Positions 40,820-49,075 of a stretch of DNA of 52,283 nt are shown in pieces (the first letter of the stretch is position 1; every line of letters starts with the position of its first letter). Below the pieces are notes generated by a model that saw only the letters and a program-made list of their open reading frames with translations, was not told the DNA's origin and made no database searches. The stretch comes from a virus. The position numbers and the translations under genes are program-made. The DNA lies in the IMG/VR virus record IMGVR_UViG_3300006121_000010, positions 1-52,283 of that record; one strand, 5' to 3'.

Positions 40820-41197
40820 ATGATCAATGGAATTAGTTCAAGCAGTAAACATATAGTGACATATGGCACGACTTCAAACAAGCCATATATAAATTCTTCG
40901 TATAACACATTGCTGGGCATTGGTAATCTTCGCTATAATCCATCTACAGTCATGTTTGAAGTATACGATGGAAATTCATGGCTTCCTTTTCCCGAGTCAA
41001 TCACCAGTATTGGTATTACTACACAGGCGGAATCAGCACTTGATTGGGTAATACAAAAAATGAATGAAGAGAAGCAGATTGAAGAACTCGCAAAAACAAG
41101 CCCTGTCATTCAAGATTTGATTAATCAAATCAATGAAAAGAAAGAGCAGATCAAGGTAGTTCAAACTCTGCTCAAGGAAGAGTCTAAAATTGCATGA
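40820..41197 (+). CDS. Conserved T4-like phage protein, possibly virion-associated
   Basis: A 125-residue protein. The frame is open from 40697, but that part is inside the clamp gene; the ATG at 40820 directly follows the clamp stop. The N-terminus (HIVTYGTTSNKPYINSSYN, GIGNLRYNPSTVMFEVYDG, N-S-W-L-P) is typical of small phage structural-type proteins, and the C-terminal 55 residues form a coiled coil (KQIEELAKTSPVIQDLINQI). Function unknown. Confidence 0.6.
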   Translation: MINGISSSSKHIVTYGTTSNKPYINSSYNTLLGIGNLRYNPSTVMFEVYDGNSWLPFPESITSIGITTQAESALDWVIQKMNEEKQIEELAKTSPVIQDLINQINEKKEQIKVVQTLLKEESKIA

Positions 41198-41534
41198 CAT
41201 GCAGCGGCAGATGATTCTGTCTGACAATAGAAATATGATTAAAGATAGGGCGGCGCGTATTTTATGGGTTTCTCTATCTTTACCACTCCATAAAATTAAT
41301 GCTGGCATTCGGGTGCATGGCAGCGATAATGAATTTAATTTTGAAGAGTTCAAGAGTTTTGTAAAAAACTTTATTAATAGTGAAGCTCTTGAATTTACCC
41401 AAAAATCTTGCATTTTGATTAGTGATGAGGTATATGAGTATATAGCAACTCGCTATCCTAATCGCATGATTGAAATTACCGTTTCAACTAATGACGACAA
41501 TGACGGTTCAACCATTTACTATCACACCCTTTAG
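41190..41534 (+). CDS. Unknown small protein
   Basis: A 114-residue protein. TTG 41190 is nine bases after AAGGAAG and overlaps the upstream stop; ATG 41199 is an alternative start with poorer spacing. It is mixed alpha/beta (ARILWVSLSLPLHKINAGIR; TRYPNRMIEITVSTNDD). Not recognised. Confidence 0.55.
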   Translation: MHDMQRQMILSDNRNMIKDRAARILWVSLSLPLHKINAGIRVHGSDNEFNFEEFKSFVKNFINSEALEFTQKSCILISDEVYEYIATRYPNRMIEITVSTNDDNDGSTIYYHTL

Positions 41535-41550
41535 ACACAAGGAATATAAA

Positions 41551-41787
41551 ATGACTAAGAATATCAAATCCAATCCCAAGGTTCAACAGATTTTTGACGA
41601 TCTGGAAAAGTATCGTGAATTTTGCAGTAGCCATGGTTATATTTTTGATGAGGCAGAACTCTACAATAGCAAGAGTTTTTCGTATCGCCAGTTCCAAAGA
41701 CATGTCACAGGCAAGCCCGCCAAGGATCAGTGGGAAGCCGACTACATTAGATTCAAAGAACAAGATTCTACAAATCTGTATATGTGA
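41551..41787 (+). CDS. Small conserved phage protein
   Basis: A 78-residue protein starting after AAGGA at a correct distance. The pattern [29 protein letters not shown]-x-G-K-x-A-K-D-Q-W recalls a small helical protein family of T4-like phages of aquatic bacteria, function unknown. The upstream part of the open frame (from 41470) is inside the preceding gene and is rejected. Confidence 0.65.
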   Translation: MTKNIKSNPKVQQIFDDLEKYREFCSSHGYIFDEAELYNSKSFSYRQFQRHVTGKPAKDQWEADYIRFKEQDSTNLYM

Positions 41788-41792
41788 TAATC

Positions 41793-42815
41793 ATGAGAAT
41801 TGAAAACGAAATTTTGCTTGACTTCAATGACGTATTGATTCGTCCAAAACGGTCTACTCTTAATAGCCGTAAGGATGTCAACTTAGGGCGTTCATACACG
41901 TTTAAGCATAGCAAATATATTTGGTATGGCATTCCGATTATGGCTGCAAATATGGATTTTGTTGGCACTACTGAAATGGCAAAAGTATTGTCAACATTCA
42001 GTATGTTCACTTGCTTGACAAAAGATACTGCTCCACTTGGTATCTCAGATTTGAAGGGTGTCAGTACTAATTCCTACGCCATCAGTGCAGGAACAAGTGA
42101 TATTGATTTCATGAGAATCAAAGAAACACTGAATGTTTTTCCAGATATCCAATTTATTTGTATTGATGTTGCTAATGGATATAGTGAGCATTTTGGTAAT
42201 TTTGTTGCAAAAGTTCGCGAACTGTATCCAGATAAAACTATCATTGCCGGAAATGTCGTTACAGCAGATATGACACAGGAGTTAATTTTACGTGGTGCTG
42301 ATATTATTAAGGTGGGCATTGGACCTGGGTCTGTTTGTACTACTCGTATACAGACCGGTGTTGGTTATCCTCAACTCTCGGCCATCATTGAATGTGCTGA
42401 TGCTGCTCATGGGCTGGGTGCTCATATCATTGCTGACGGTGGTTGCACTTGTCCTGGCGACGTAGCTAAGGCATTTGGTGCAGGTGCTGACTTTGTAATG
42501 CTTGGTGGAATGTTTGCTGGACATAAAGAAGGTGGCGGAGAAGTTGATGCAATTAACAATACCGTTACTTTTTATGGAATGAGCAGTGACACTGCCATGA
42601 AAAAACATCATGGTGGCGTTGCTGATTATCGGTCAAGTGAGGGGAGGACCGTAGAGATTCCATACAAAGGCAATGTAGCATTTACTATCCAAGACCTCCT
42701 TGGCGGGCTGCGTAGCACTTGCACATATGTTGGTGCCTCTGAATTGAAACATTTGAGCAAATGCACAACATTTGTTCGGGTAAATAACCAATTCAATCGC
42801 GTATTCAGTAAGTAA
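41793..42815 (+). CDS. guaC: GMP reductase
   Basis: A 340-residue TIM-barrel enzyme of the IMPDH/GMPR family. Features: an N-terminal [22 protein letters not shown], the catalytic loop [11 protein letters not shown] with C182, [38 protein letters not shown], and [12 protein letters not shown] followed by [11 protein letters not shown]. The CTTR-x-x-TGVGYPQ form, the lack of CBS domains and the length (E. coli GuaC: 347) indicate GMP reductase rather than IMP dehydrogenase. It converts GMP to IMP with NADPH, releasing ammonia. ATG 41793 is chosen over GTG 41784; neither has a strong ribosome binding site. It would feed host guanine nucleotides toward adenine nucleotides for an A+T-rich genome (inference). 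Confidence 0.9.
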   Translation: MRIENEILLDFNDVLIRPKRSTLNSRKDVNLGRSYTFKHSKYIWYGIPIMAANMDFVGTTEMAKVLSTFSMFTCLTKDTAPLGISDLKGVSTNSYAISAGTSDIDFMRIKETLNVFPDIQFICIDVANGYSEHFGNFVAKVRELYPDKTIIAGNVVTADMTQELILRGADIIKVGIGPGSVCTTRIQTGVGYPQLSAIIECADAAHGLGAHIIADGGCTCPGDVAKAFGAGADFVMLGGMFAGHKEGGGEVDAINNTVTFYGMSSDTAMKKHHGGVADYRSSEGRTVEIPYKGNVAFTIQDLLGGLRSTCTYVGASELKHLSKCTTFVRVNNQFNRVFSK

Positions 42816-42821
42816 TCAATT

Positions 42822-43175
42822 ATGACTCAGAACGAAAATATTTCCAACACTGATTATGAATTGTATACGCATTTTAATCATGGTGGTAATCAAGAGGGCA
42901 TCATTCATATGGGTGGCATTGGTTACCATCATGATTTACAGGAGCGATGGCAAAAGACGATTAACTATAAATTTAATATTTTTCACATAAACGGCCCGAC
43001 AATTGATTCTGATGGGCACTGTTTGTATGTGCATACGCCATACAACTATCCAAAAAGTGCCAGAGATTTATATCCTAATGCTGTTAGAATAGAGAGTTAT
43101 AACGGCAACTCTGGTATTTTATATCGCGTGTTTGAATCAGACGAAGATTTGCTTTGGAACATATTAAAAAACTAA
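42822..43175 (+). CDS. Unknown small protein
   Basis: A 117-residue histidine- and asparagine-rich protein six bases after guaC. It contains HFNHGGNQEGIIHMGGIGYH, which could bind metal, and no known domain. Not recognised. Confidence 0.5.
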   Translation: MTQNENISNTDYELYTHFNHGGNQEGIIHMGGIGYHHDLQERWQKTINYKFNIFHINGPTIDSDGHCLYVHTPYNYPKSARDLYPNAVRIESYNGNSGILYRVFESDEDLLWNILKN

Positions 43176-43205
43176 AATGACATGGTTTTTGATGAGGTGG
43201 GCATA

Positions 43206-43478
43206 ATGAATATACCCGATTTTATTAATGGTAGTTTTGAAGCGTTTGGTGCGGTGGCAGCAACTATCAACATATTCACTCTTCGCAATCATAAAACTGT
43301 AAGGGGCACTTTCTGGCCCTCTAGTTTTTTTTGGGCTATTTGGGGATTTTGGAACGTGTATTTCTATTGGCATCTGCATCAATGGTTTTCATTGTTTGCG
43401 GGTGCCACTCTTGCTGTGATGACAAGCATTTGGTTGGTGATGGCTATCTACTATGTGAGAAAAGACAATGACACTTGA
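43206..43478 (+). CDS. Small three-helix membrane protein
   Basis: A 90-residue protein with three predicted membrane helices (about residues 9-24, 38-55 and 62-84), rich in tryptophan and phenylalanine (FFWAIWGFWNVYFYWHLHQW). ATG 43206 follows GAGGTGGG; the frame is open from 43182. I recall small phage membrane proteins with this G-F-W-N-x-Y-Y/F-Y pattern, of unknown function. Its last bases overlap the next start. Confidence 0.6.
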   Translation: MNIPDFINGSFEAFGAVAATINIFTLRNHKTVRGTFWPSSFFWAIWGFWNVYFYWHLHQWFSLFAGATLAVMTSIWLVMAIYYVRKDNDT

Positions 43479-43677
43479 CCTTCATGGCGTAAGGCACCAA
43501 GATGTTGATATGTTAGTGGAAAACTTTGTTTTGATGAACCAGAACAGTTTTCCATTGACAATTGTTTGCGGAAATAGTATAAGAATGATTAATATTGCCG
43601 AAAATGTGCTAAAGCGCATCGGCTGTGAAACTACCTCTTTAAGATATGGGGTATTAACAATAAGAAAGTTTAAATAA
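43468..43677 (+). CDS. Smr-domain-like small protein
   Basis: A 69-residue protein beginning T-L-D-L-H-G-V-R-H, the LDLHG motif that opens Smr (small MutS-related) domains, followed by an amphipathic helix and the strand-turn FPLTIVCGNS and a C-terminal helix-strand. Full Smr domains are about 80-90 residues with a H-G-x-G motif; here the second motif is CGNS, so nuclease activity is doubtful. It overlaps its upstream neighbour and ends directly before the next ATG. Confidence 0.6.
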   Translation: MTLDLHGVRHQDVDMLVENFVLMNQNSFPLTIVCGNSIRMINIAENVLKRIGCETTSLRYGVLTIRKFK

Positions 43678-44124
43678 ATGTTTTATCTCGCATACGGAAT
43701 GAATTCCAATACCAATCAGATGTCTAATCGTTGTCCAAAGGCAATGAGTTTTGGTAGATACGATTTGAAAGATCATCGCATTGTGTTTCGCGGAGTTGCC
43801 GATATTGAAGTCAGTGAAGGAAGTGTCGCACAATGCGTTTTGTGGGATATCACTCCGGAATGCGAGGTAGAACTGGATATTCTTGAGGGATATCCATTCT
43901 TTTATGATAAGAAATATATTACCGTTTCTGTTAATGGCAGAGAATATGAGGCCATGTTTTACCAGATGACAGAAGGTCATGTAAATTACTATCCTCCAAA
44001 TACATATTATCAGCAGATGCTGGAAGAAGGTTATTCCGAACATGGTTTGGAATTGGATCAGATATATACAGCAGAAGGGTTTACTTACGATGACTTGTGG
44101 ATGGAAGAATATGCGAATGGATAA
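43678..44124 (+). CDS. Gamma-glutamylcyclotransferase-like (AIG2/GGCT) protein
   Basis: A 148-residue single GGCT-fold domain. LAYGMNSNTNQM (Y-G-x-N loop) starts the domain and LDILEGYPFFYDK carries the catalytic glutamate. It is the stand-alone counterpart of the two domains at 17768-19303. Family members cleave gamma-glutamyl-amines or peptides to 5-oxoproline. It belongs to a cluster of small, overlapping, probably early genes, unlike the late tandem copy. Confidence 0.75.
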   Translation: MFYLAYGMNSNTNQMSNRCPKAMSFGRYDLKDHRIVFRGVADIEVSEGSVAQCVLWDITPECEVELDILEGYPFFYDKKYITVSVNGREYEAMFYQMTEGHVNYYPPNTYYQQMLEEGYSEHGLELDQIYTAEGFTYDDLWMEEYANG

Positions 44125-44272
44125 GAAAATCAACAAAAAGGCACTATATCCGATGGTTATTGGCATGAGTATTCTTTTGCCATTAGGTTCACTGATTCCT
44201 TTGTCAATAATGGCATGGAATTATTATCGGTCAAGAAAAGCCGATGATGTGGATTATTCTTCTGATGTTTGA
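44117..44272 (+). CDS. Small membrane protein
   Basis: A 51-residue protein with one or two hydrophobic segments (about residues 10-35: ALYPMVIGMSILLPLGSLIP), basic N-terminus and acidic C-terminus. ATG 44117 is nine bases after GGAAGA and lies inside the end of the GGCT gene. Function unknown. Confidence 0.5.
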   Translation: MDKKINKKALYPMVIGMSILLPLGSLIPLSIMAWNYYRSRKADDVDYSSDV

Positions 44273-44480
44273 TTTACCAACGCAAGTTGAGCTTAACTTT
44301 ATTAGGCGCGCGCAAGTCGTTATGTTTTTTTGTTTCTGGCCGCGCCGATCTAGTATCTCAAATAAATGGATATGGTTGACGAGGGGATATCGCGCTAGAT
44401 CATGGTATAACCATGAGCAGTGTCCTTGTGATCATTGGTATAGTGAACAGGAATATATTATACTAAAATTAAAAGGATGA
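44265..44480 (+). CDS. Small conserved phage protein
   Basis: A 71-residue basic, tryptophan-rich protein. ATG 44265 overlaps the preceding gene by eight bases. KWIWLTRGYRARSWYNH, C-P-C-D-H-W-Y-S-E-Q-E-Y and the C-terminal KLKG follow a pattern I recall from small proteins of many phages. Function unknown. Confidence 0.55.
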   Translation: MFDLPTQVELNFIRRAQVVMFFCFWPRRSSISNKWIWLTRGYRARSWYNHEQCPCDHWYSEQEYIILKLKG

Positions 44481-44483
44481 ATT

Positions 44484-45019
44484 GTGAATAATCAAGAAAT
44501 AAAAAATTAAAGGGACGAAAATGTCCGAGAACGGCTGAACACCAGACTAAGATTATTGATTCCAAAAGAAAAAACGGAACACTAAATCACACGCAATCCG
44601 CTAAAGATAATATCAGAAAAGGCGTTAACAAAGTTTACCAATCGGACAATCCTCCTTGTACTATTTCATCTGGATCACCTAAGGGATATATTACGGGTAA
44701 TATTAATGGAATTTTTTATCGTTCAAGTTACGAATTGAAATTCTTGGAATATTGCCATGCTAATAATATTCCTGTAGAAACAGCAAGTACCAAAGAATTT
44801 AGAGTACGTTATATAGCGGATGACGGGAAGCAACATTATTATTATCCGGATTTCTATCTACCAGATTATGACTGTATTATTGAAATAAAACCACTTGACA
44901 GGATAACTGATTTGGTGCATACTAAAAATCACGCAGGCGCAATGGAATATAATTTCTTGTTAGTAACTGAAGAAGAACTAAACAATCTGTCTGAATTTTT
45001 CAAATATCTTAAGGAGTAA
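44484..45019 (+). pseudogene. PD-(D/E)XK homing-type endonuclease with a frameshift at an A6 run
   Basis: The gene starts at GTG 44484 after AAAAGGA. Frame 0 ends after eight codons at TAA 44508-44510. A -1 shift on the heptamer A AAA AAT (44501-44507) continues into a frame that is open to 45019 and gives a 178-residue protein: KLKGRKCPRTAEHQTKIID, a NUMOD-like KRKNGTLNHTQSAKDNIRKG, then a nuclease core with SYELKFLEYC, YPDFYLPDYD and IIEIKP (E, D and E-x-K of a PD-(D/E)XK fold). It is either a one-base deletion that killed the gene, or programmed frameshifting or slippage. The downstream part alone has no convincing start codon. Confidence 0.7.
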
Positions 45020-45022
45020 TCC

Positions 45023-45628
45023 ATGAATATCTTTGTGATTGAGCAATGTCCCATAATATCAGCAATGGGTCTGGTAGATAAGCATGTAACTAAAATGTGC
45101 GTTGAATCGGCACAATTGCTTTCAACTGCTCATCGCGTTCTTGATGGCGTAGAAGTGACTAACATATCTCCTACTGGACGTAAGAAAAAAGAGTGGAAAT
45201 TCAATGATGTTCGTGATGAGTTACTTTACGCTAATACTCACATCAATCATCCTAGTGCTATTTGGGCGCGAGCAACTAGTGAAAACTATTTGTGGTTGTA
45301 TAATCATTTTGTGGCTCTTGGTGCAGAGTATACTCATCGCTACGGGAAACAACATCTGTCCTGCATTAAACTTGAATCTATCCTCAAATCACCACCATCT
45401 AATATACCCTTTGCACCTATAACTTTGATGCCATCTTGCATGGATGATAAGTATAAGGTCGGAGACGATCCGATAGAGAATTATCGCAACTATTACGCTG
45501 TAGGCAAGGCAAGTCTGCATCAGTGGTCTAATCGTCTCCCTCCACTGTGGATGCAGGGTGAAGTCGTTATTGTTCCTCGTGATGACGATACTGAAAGCAG
45601 CAGGATAGTGTACACAATTAAAAGGTAA
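45023..45628 (+). CDS. Conserved phage protein of unknown function
   Basis: A 201-residue protein. Recognisable segments are DKHVTKMCVESAQLLSTAHR, HINHPSAIWARATSENYLWL, FVALGAEYTHRYGKQH, ENYRNYYAVGKA and W-S-N-R-L-P-P-L-W. This combination recurs in my memory of many phages and some bacteria, without a named function. The distribution of histidines and the helical C-terminus faintly recall T4 endonuclease V (DenV), but catalytic residues cannot be matched. AAGGAG precedes the ATG. Confidence 0.65.
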   Translation: MNIFVIEQCPIISAMGLVDKHVTKMCVESAQLLSTAHRVLDGVEVTNISPTGRKKKEWKFNDVRDELLYANTHINHPSAIWARATSENYLWLYNHFVALGAEYTHRYGKQHLSCIKLESILKSPPSNIPFAPITLMPSCMDDKYKVGDDPIENYRNYYAVGKASLHQWSNRLPPLWMQGEVVIVPRDDDTESSRIVYTIKR

Positions 45629-45631
45629 AAT

Positions 45632-46084
45632 ATGCTAAAGAAATTTATAAAATGGTTAACGATGGAAGATGTTCTGTCAGGGAAAGTAGTACCTGAAACC
45701 CAACTTGAATCCCCAATGCCTCCGGTAAAGGCTCCACGTAAGCCTAAAGCGGCTCCCCTAGAGTTAACACCCAAGGAGCTTGCAACATCAAAGGGTGAGC
45801 CTTATATTGCCATCCTTAGTGTAGACCTTGATCCTTCCGATATTAATAATGGGTCGTTTGATCTTGATTGGAATGACAAGTTCATAATCAATCTGATCAA
45901 ACAGGGATACAAATACAGCAAGAACGATACAGATCAAATGATCGTTGATCGTTGGTTTCAAACCGTATGTCGTAATATCGCTCTTGAAGTATATGAACAA
46001 GAAATTGCCGATCCAGACAAGCGCGATGATGTTCGCATTATTCAGCAGCGTGATTTGGGCGGTGGGTTCACCGAAGTAAGTTAA
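45632..46084 (+). CDS. Conserved T4-like phage protein
   Basis: A 150-residue protein. Residues 1-55 are basic and proline-rich. The rest contains YIAILSVDLDPSDINNGSFD, LDWNDKFIINLIKQGYKY, IVDRWFQTVCRNIALEVYEQ and ADPDKRDD. I recall this LDWND/RWFQTVCRN pattern from T4-like cyanophage-type genomes, function unassigned. It starts three bases after the preceding gene. Confidence 0.65.
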   Translation: MLKKFIKWLTMEDVLSGKVVPETQLESPMPPVKAPRKPKAAPLELTPKELATSKGEPYIAILSVDLDPSDINNGSFDLDWNDKFIINLIKQGYKYSKNDTDQMIVDRWFQTVCRNIALEVYEQEIADPDKRDDVRIIQQRDLGGGFTEVS

Positions 46085-46107
46085 ATCAATAAAGGAAAAA
46101 ATATTTA

Positions 46108-46659
46108 ATGATTAAAAATGCACTTTCTCGTCCTGAAGCACAAATGATTTTAAAGAAAGCTACGGTTGATCCATTTAAAGGAACCGTATTAGAAGGCTAC
46201 AAAGCGATAGGACCAAAACAAAAGGGCGGATATGGAGAATACGTCATTTCTGATATGCTCAAAACGGATTATGGTTTTACTGTAGAAAAACCACAAAATG
46301 CAAGCCATGACCGGATTGTTCAAGGCCATAAAACTGAAATGAAGTTTTCTGTTGCGCTTACGGACCATGGAACTGGCGGATGTAAGGAAGACAGTTTCAT
46401 ATTTAATCATATTGCTATCTCTAAGGATTGGGATAGGATTATATTTTGCGGAATCAATTTGGAATTAGACAACTCGCATGTTGTTTGGATGTCCAAAGAA
46501 GATTTTATTGGCGCTCGTGATTCAGGAGAACTTCAAAAATATTTTACTCCCCAGCAAGGTGGTAAAAATGGCGGAAATGATGATTATATGCTCAATGGAG
46601 TTGAAACCTTTAAGCAGTTTTTAAATTCTGGATTGGCCAGAGATATCTCAACATGGTAA
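46108..46659 (+). CDS. Candidate type II restriction endonuclease (PD-(D/E)XK-like)
   Basis: A 183-residue protein. A probable PD-(D/E)XK active site is formed by E44 (GYGEYVISDML helix), D68 (SHDRIV) and E77-x-K79 (HKTEMKFS), a common restriction-enzyme layout; the next strand contains DWDRIIFCGINLE. It overlaps a DNA methyltransferase gene by seven bases, so the pair looks like a restriction-modification operon or a related immune/superinfection system. Alternatively it is a nicking or repair nuclease. AAAGGA lies upstream of the ATG. Confidence 0.6.
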   Translation: MIKNALSRPEAQMILKKATVDPFKGTVLEGYKAIGPKQKGGYGEYVISDMLKTDYGFTVEKPQNASHDRIVQGHKTEMKFSVALTDHGTGGCKEDSFIFNHIAISKDWDRIIFCGINLELDNSHVVWMSKEDFIGARDSGELQKYFTPQQGGKNGGNDDYMLNGVETFKQFLNSGLARDISTW

Positions 46660-47408
46660 ACTTTGATCTAAGACAAGGCGATTGCTTAGATATTCTAAAG
46701 ACTTTAGACGAAGATTCGGTTGATTTGCTCCTTGTTGATCTTCCGTATGGAACTACTGCCTGTAAGTGGGATAGCGTATTGCCTCTTGATGAATTGTGGA
46801 AAGAATACTACCGAGTCTGTAAAAAGTCTGCAGCGATGGTATTCACCGCTGCACAGCCATTTACCACTACACTGATAGCTTCCAATCTCAAGCACTTCAA
46901 GTATGAGTGGATTTGGGAGAAGCCGCAGGGAACAAATCCTATGTGTGCTAAGTCTATGCCTCTTAAATCACATGAAAACATTGTTGTGTTTTGTAGGCAG
47001 AAAACGATATACAATCCACAAATGACACAGGGAACACCATACAAAGGATTTTCCAGCGATAGCTCTAAGATTGGTGAGGTATACGGCAGCGCCAATTCTG
47101 TGCATAGAGATAACCCTGATGGAACACGTTACCCCAAAACGGTCTTGCGTTTTAAACAGGAAAAGGGATTTCATCCCACTCAAAAGCCAGTTGCTCTTAT
47201 GGAATACCTAATCAACACCTACAGCAATCCGAACGATGTTGTTTTGGACAATACTATGGGTTCCGGAACAACCGGAGTTGCTTGTAAAAATCTTGGAAGA
47301 AGCTTCATCGGGATAGAGAAGGAAGAAAAGTATTTTGAGATTGCAAAATCTCGTATTTTTCCGCCGCCCGTCCTCAACTCTGAATTGTTTGATGAAAGTT
47401 CAACGTAA
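46653..47408 (+). CDS. DNA adenine/cytosine-N4 methyltransferase (beta class)
   Basis: A 251-residue amino-methyltransferase in beta order: motif IV DLPYG (29-33; the usual D/N/S-P-P-Y/W with L in the second place), WIWEKPQGTNP, HPTQKPVALMEYLI, then motif I DNTMGSGTTGVACKN (from D199) for S-adenosylmethionine binding. The target base and recognition site cannot be read from the sequence. It overlaps the nuclease-like gene by seven bases, so the two are translated together. It may protect phage DNA from host enzymes and from its partner. Confidence 0.85.
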   Translation: MVNFDLRQGDCLDILKTLDEDSVDLLLVDLPYGTTACKWDSVLPLDELWKEYYRVCKKSAAMVFTAAQPFTTTLIASNLKHFKYEWIWEKPQGTNPMCAKSMPLKSHENIVVFCRQKTIYNPQMTQGTPYKGFSSDSSKIGEVYGSANSVHRDNPDGTRYPKTVLRFKQEKGFHPTQKPVALMEYLINTYSNPNDVVLDNTMGSGTTGVACKNLGRSFIGIEKEEKYFEIAKSRIFPPPVLNSELFDESST

Positions 47409-47411
47409 ATC

Positions 47412-47440
47412 TTGACATATAAGCATATTATGTGTATAAT
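47412..47440 (+). promoter_or_regulatory. Perfect-consensus sigma70 promoter
   Basis: TTGACA (47412-47417), 17-base spacer, TATAAT (47435-47440). It precedes the RNase H gene (ATG 47466, AAGGA upstream). Confidence 0.9.
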
Positions 47441-47465
47441 GTTTGTATATTAATGAAGGAATCAT

Positions 47466-48467
47466 ATGAACTACGCCCTGATCGATACTGCCAATACTTT
47501 TTTCCGTGCGCGACATGTCGCTTCTAAAAGTCATGACACGTGGGAAAAAATTGGCATGGCAATGCACCTTACGTTATCTTCGGTAAATCAGATGGTGCGT
47601 AAATTTGGTATTGATCATGTGATTTTTTGTCTTGAAGGACGTTCTTGGCGTAAGGAATTCTACAAGCCATATAAGGCTAACCGCTCGGTTGATCCTAAAA
47701 CGCTGACTCAAGCCCAAATTGAAGAAGACAAAATGTTCTGGGAAACCTACGAACATTTTGTAACTTTTCTTCGTGAAAAGACTAATGCATCTGTTCTTCG
47801 TTGCTCAACCGCCGAAGCAGATGATTTGATTGCAAGATTCATTCATTTACATCCTCATGACCAGCATTTTATTATCTCTTCTGACACTGATTTTGTTCAA
47901 TTGATCAGTGAAAACGTCCATCAATATAATGGTGTTGCTGGGCAGTTGATCAAACTTGATGGGTATTACGATGATCGTGATCGTCCGGTAAAGGACAAAA
48001 AAACCAAGGAACATAAGTTGCTTGAGGACCCTGAGTATCTTCTGTTTAAGAAGTGTATCAGGGGAGATGCTACTGACAATGTGTTCAGTGCTTATCCCGG
48101 CGTTCGCGAGAAAGGAACTAAAAATTCTGTTGGTATCAAAGAGGCGTTTGATGATCGGACCAAACAGGGGTTCAACTGGAATAACTTGATGCTGCAAAAG
48201 TGGGTAGATCACAATGATGTTGAACACCGAGTCAAAGATGATTATGAACGCAATCGCACTCTGATTGACCTGACTGCGCAACCACAAGAAATTAAAGATG
48301 CAGTTGATGATATCATTCGTTCAGAAATCAGGACCACAATAACTCCTCAAGTTGGAATTCACTTGATGAAATTTTGTGGAAAGTATGAACTTAATAAAAT
48401 TTCAGAATCCGCAGACATTTATGCAAAATGGCTGAATTCTCCGTATAAGGGGGTGCTTCATGGGTGA
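47466..48467 (+). CDS. rnh: RNase H / 5'-3' exonuclease (FEN family, T4 Rnh-like)
   Basis: A 333-residue flap-endonuclease-type protein (T4 RNase H: 305). Metal-site residues are visible: D7 (LIDTANTFFRA), E117/D119/D120 (AEADDLI) and D140/D142 (SSDTDF). The second position, usually D before the W-R-K-E-x-x-x-x-Y-K segment, is E57 (LEGRSWRKE). CIRGDATDNVFSAYPGV forms the helix-hairpin-helix region. In T4 this enzyme removes RNA primers from lagging-strand fragments. It is driven by the best promoter of the window and overlaps the next gene by eight bases. Confidence 0.9.
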   Translation: MNYALIDTANTFFRARHVASKSHDTWEKIGMAMHLTLSSVNQMVRKFGIDHVIFCLEGRSWRKEFYKPYKANRSVDPKTLTQAQIEEDKMFWETYEHFVTFLREKTNASVLRCSTAEADDLIARFIHLHPHDQHFIISSDTDFVQLISENVHQYNGVAGQLIKLDGYYDDRDRPVKDKKTKEHKLLEDPEYLLFKKCIRGDATDNVFSAYPGVREKGTKNSVGIKEAFDDRTKQGFNWNNLMLQKWVDHNDVEHRVKDDYERNRTLIDLTAQPQEIKDAVDDIIRSEIRTTITPQVGIHLMKFCGKYELNKISESADIYAKWLNSPYKGVLHG

Positions 48468-48666
48468 TTATGAACTCAATAAATGTGTTTGCGGTAAAAC
48501 TCCCATTTTGTGCGAGCCTAACTATGCAGATGACAGTGATACTATGGTAGTGTGCGAGTATTGTGACCGGCACACAGATGGTTTCATTTTCGGAGAGTAT
48601 AGAGAGGGGTCTGAACTGGCAGTTGAAGCATGGAATCGCGGGGAGATTAATCAATATCATGACTAA
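48460..48666 (+). CDS. Lar-like zinc-ribbon protein
   Basis: A 68-residue protein with C-V-C-G-K near residues 9-13 and C-E-Y-C near 32-35, and the terminal A-V-E-A-W-N-R-G of the Lar (restriction alleviation) family. Many phages carry such small zinc-ribbon proteins; only some counter type I restriction. The usual first motif is CPxCG; here it is reduced to C-V-C-G. Overlaps both neighbours by eight bases. Confidence 0.7.
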   Translation: MGDYELNKCVCGKTPILCEPNYADDSDTMVVCEYCDRHTDGFIFGEYREGSELAVEAWNRGEINQYHD

Positions 48667-49075
48667 TTGGGTTAAAATGTCTGACTGGTTGAACGATTTC
48701 CAAAGTGGAAACAGAGGTTTTCGTCCGGGAATGGAAGTTAAACTTGTTACTAGTGTCCGACAACAAGGCAAGTCTGTAATTATGGACATACAATCCGACA
48801 CGTTTACTGATTGGGAGCATGTTTTACGTCCACATTACGTAGAAATGTATAATGAATCTGATCAACTACAGTGGTACAGATATCCTAAGAAGCCAAATAT
48901 GAGCGTCATATATGAAGCTACCACAGTTGTTCGTCAGAATTCTGATGGCTCATTTGAGTACACCAAGAATCGCGCTGGCACTGGTATAAGAGTCCTTAAT
49001 GAAGAGGAAGAAAAGGAATTTCTGTTTATCATTCTGAAAGCAAAACCTATGCATCTTGGGGCAAAATTTACATGA
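48659..49075 (+). CDS. Unknown small protein
   Basis: A 138-residue protein. ATG 48659 overlaps the previous gene; ATG 48677 is an alternative. The C-terminal half is strand-rich (VIYEATTVVRQNSDGSFEYT) and ends in KAKPMHLGAKFT. No motif recognised. The next gene starts in its last four bases. Confidence 0.5.
   Translation: MTNWVKMSDWLNDFQSGNRGFRPGMEVKLVTSVRQQGKSVIMDIQSDTFTDWEHVLRPHYVEMYNESDQLQWYRYPKKPNMSVIYEATTVVRQNSDGSFEYTKNRAGTGIRVLNEEEEKEFLFIILKAKPMHLGAKFT

Noticed and set aside
41793-42815. IMP dehydrogenase
   Set aside because: There are no CBS domains and the catalytic loop and length match GMP reductase.
45023-45628. Pyrimidine-dimer glycosylase (DenV-like)
   Set aside because: Only loose similarity in helix composition and a Y-x-x-Y-Y segment; the catalytic N-terminal threonine and glutamate of DenV cannot be matched.
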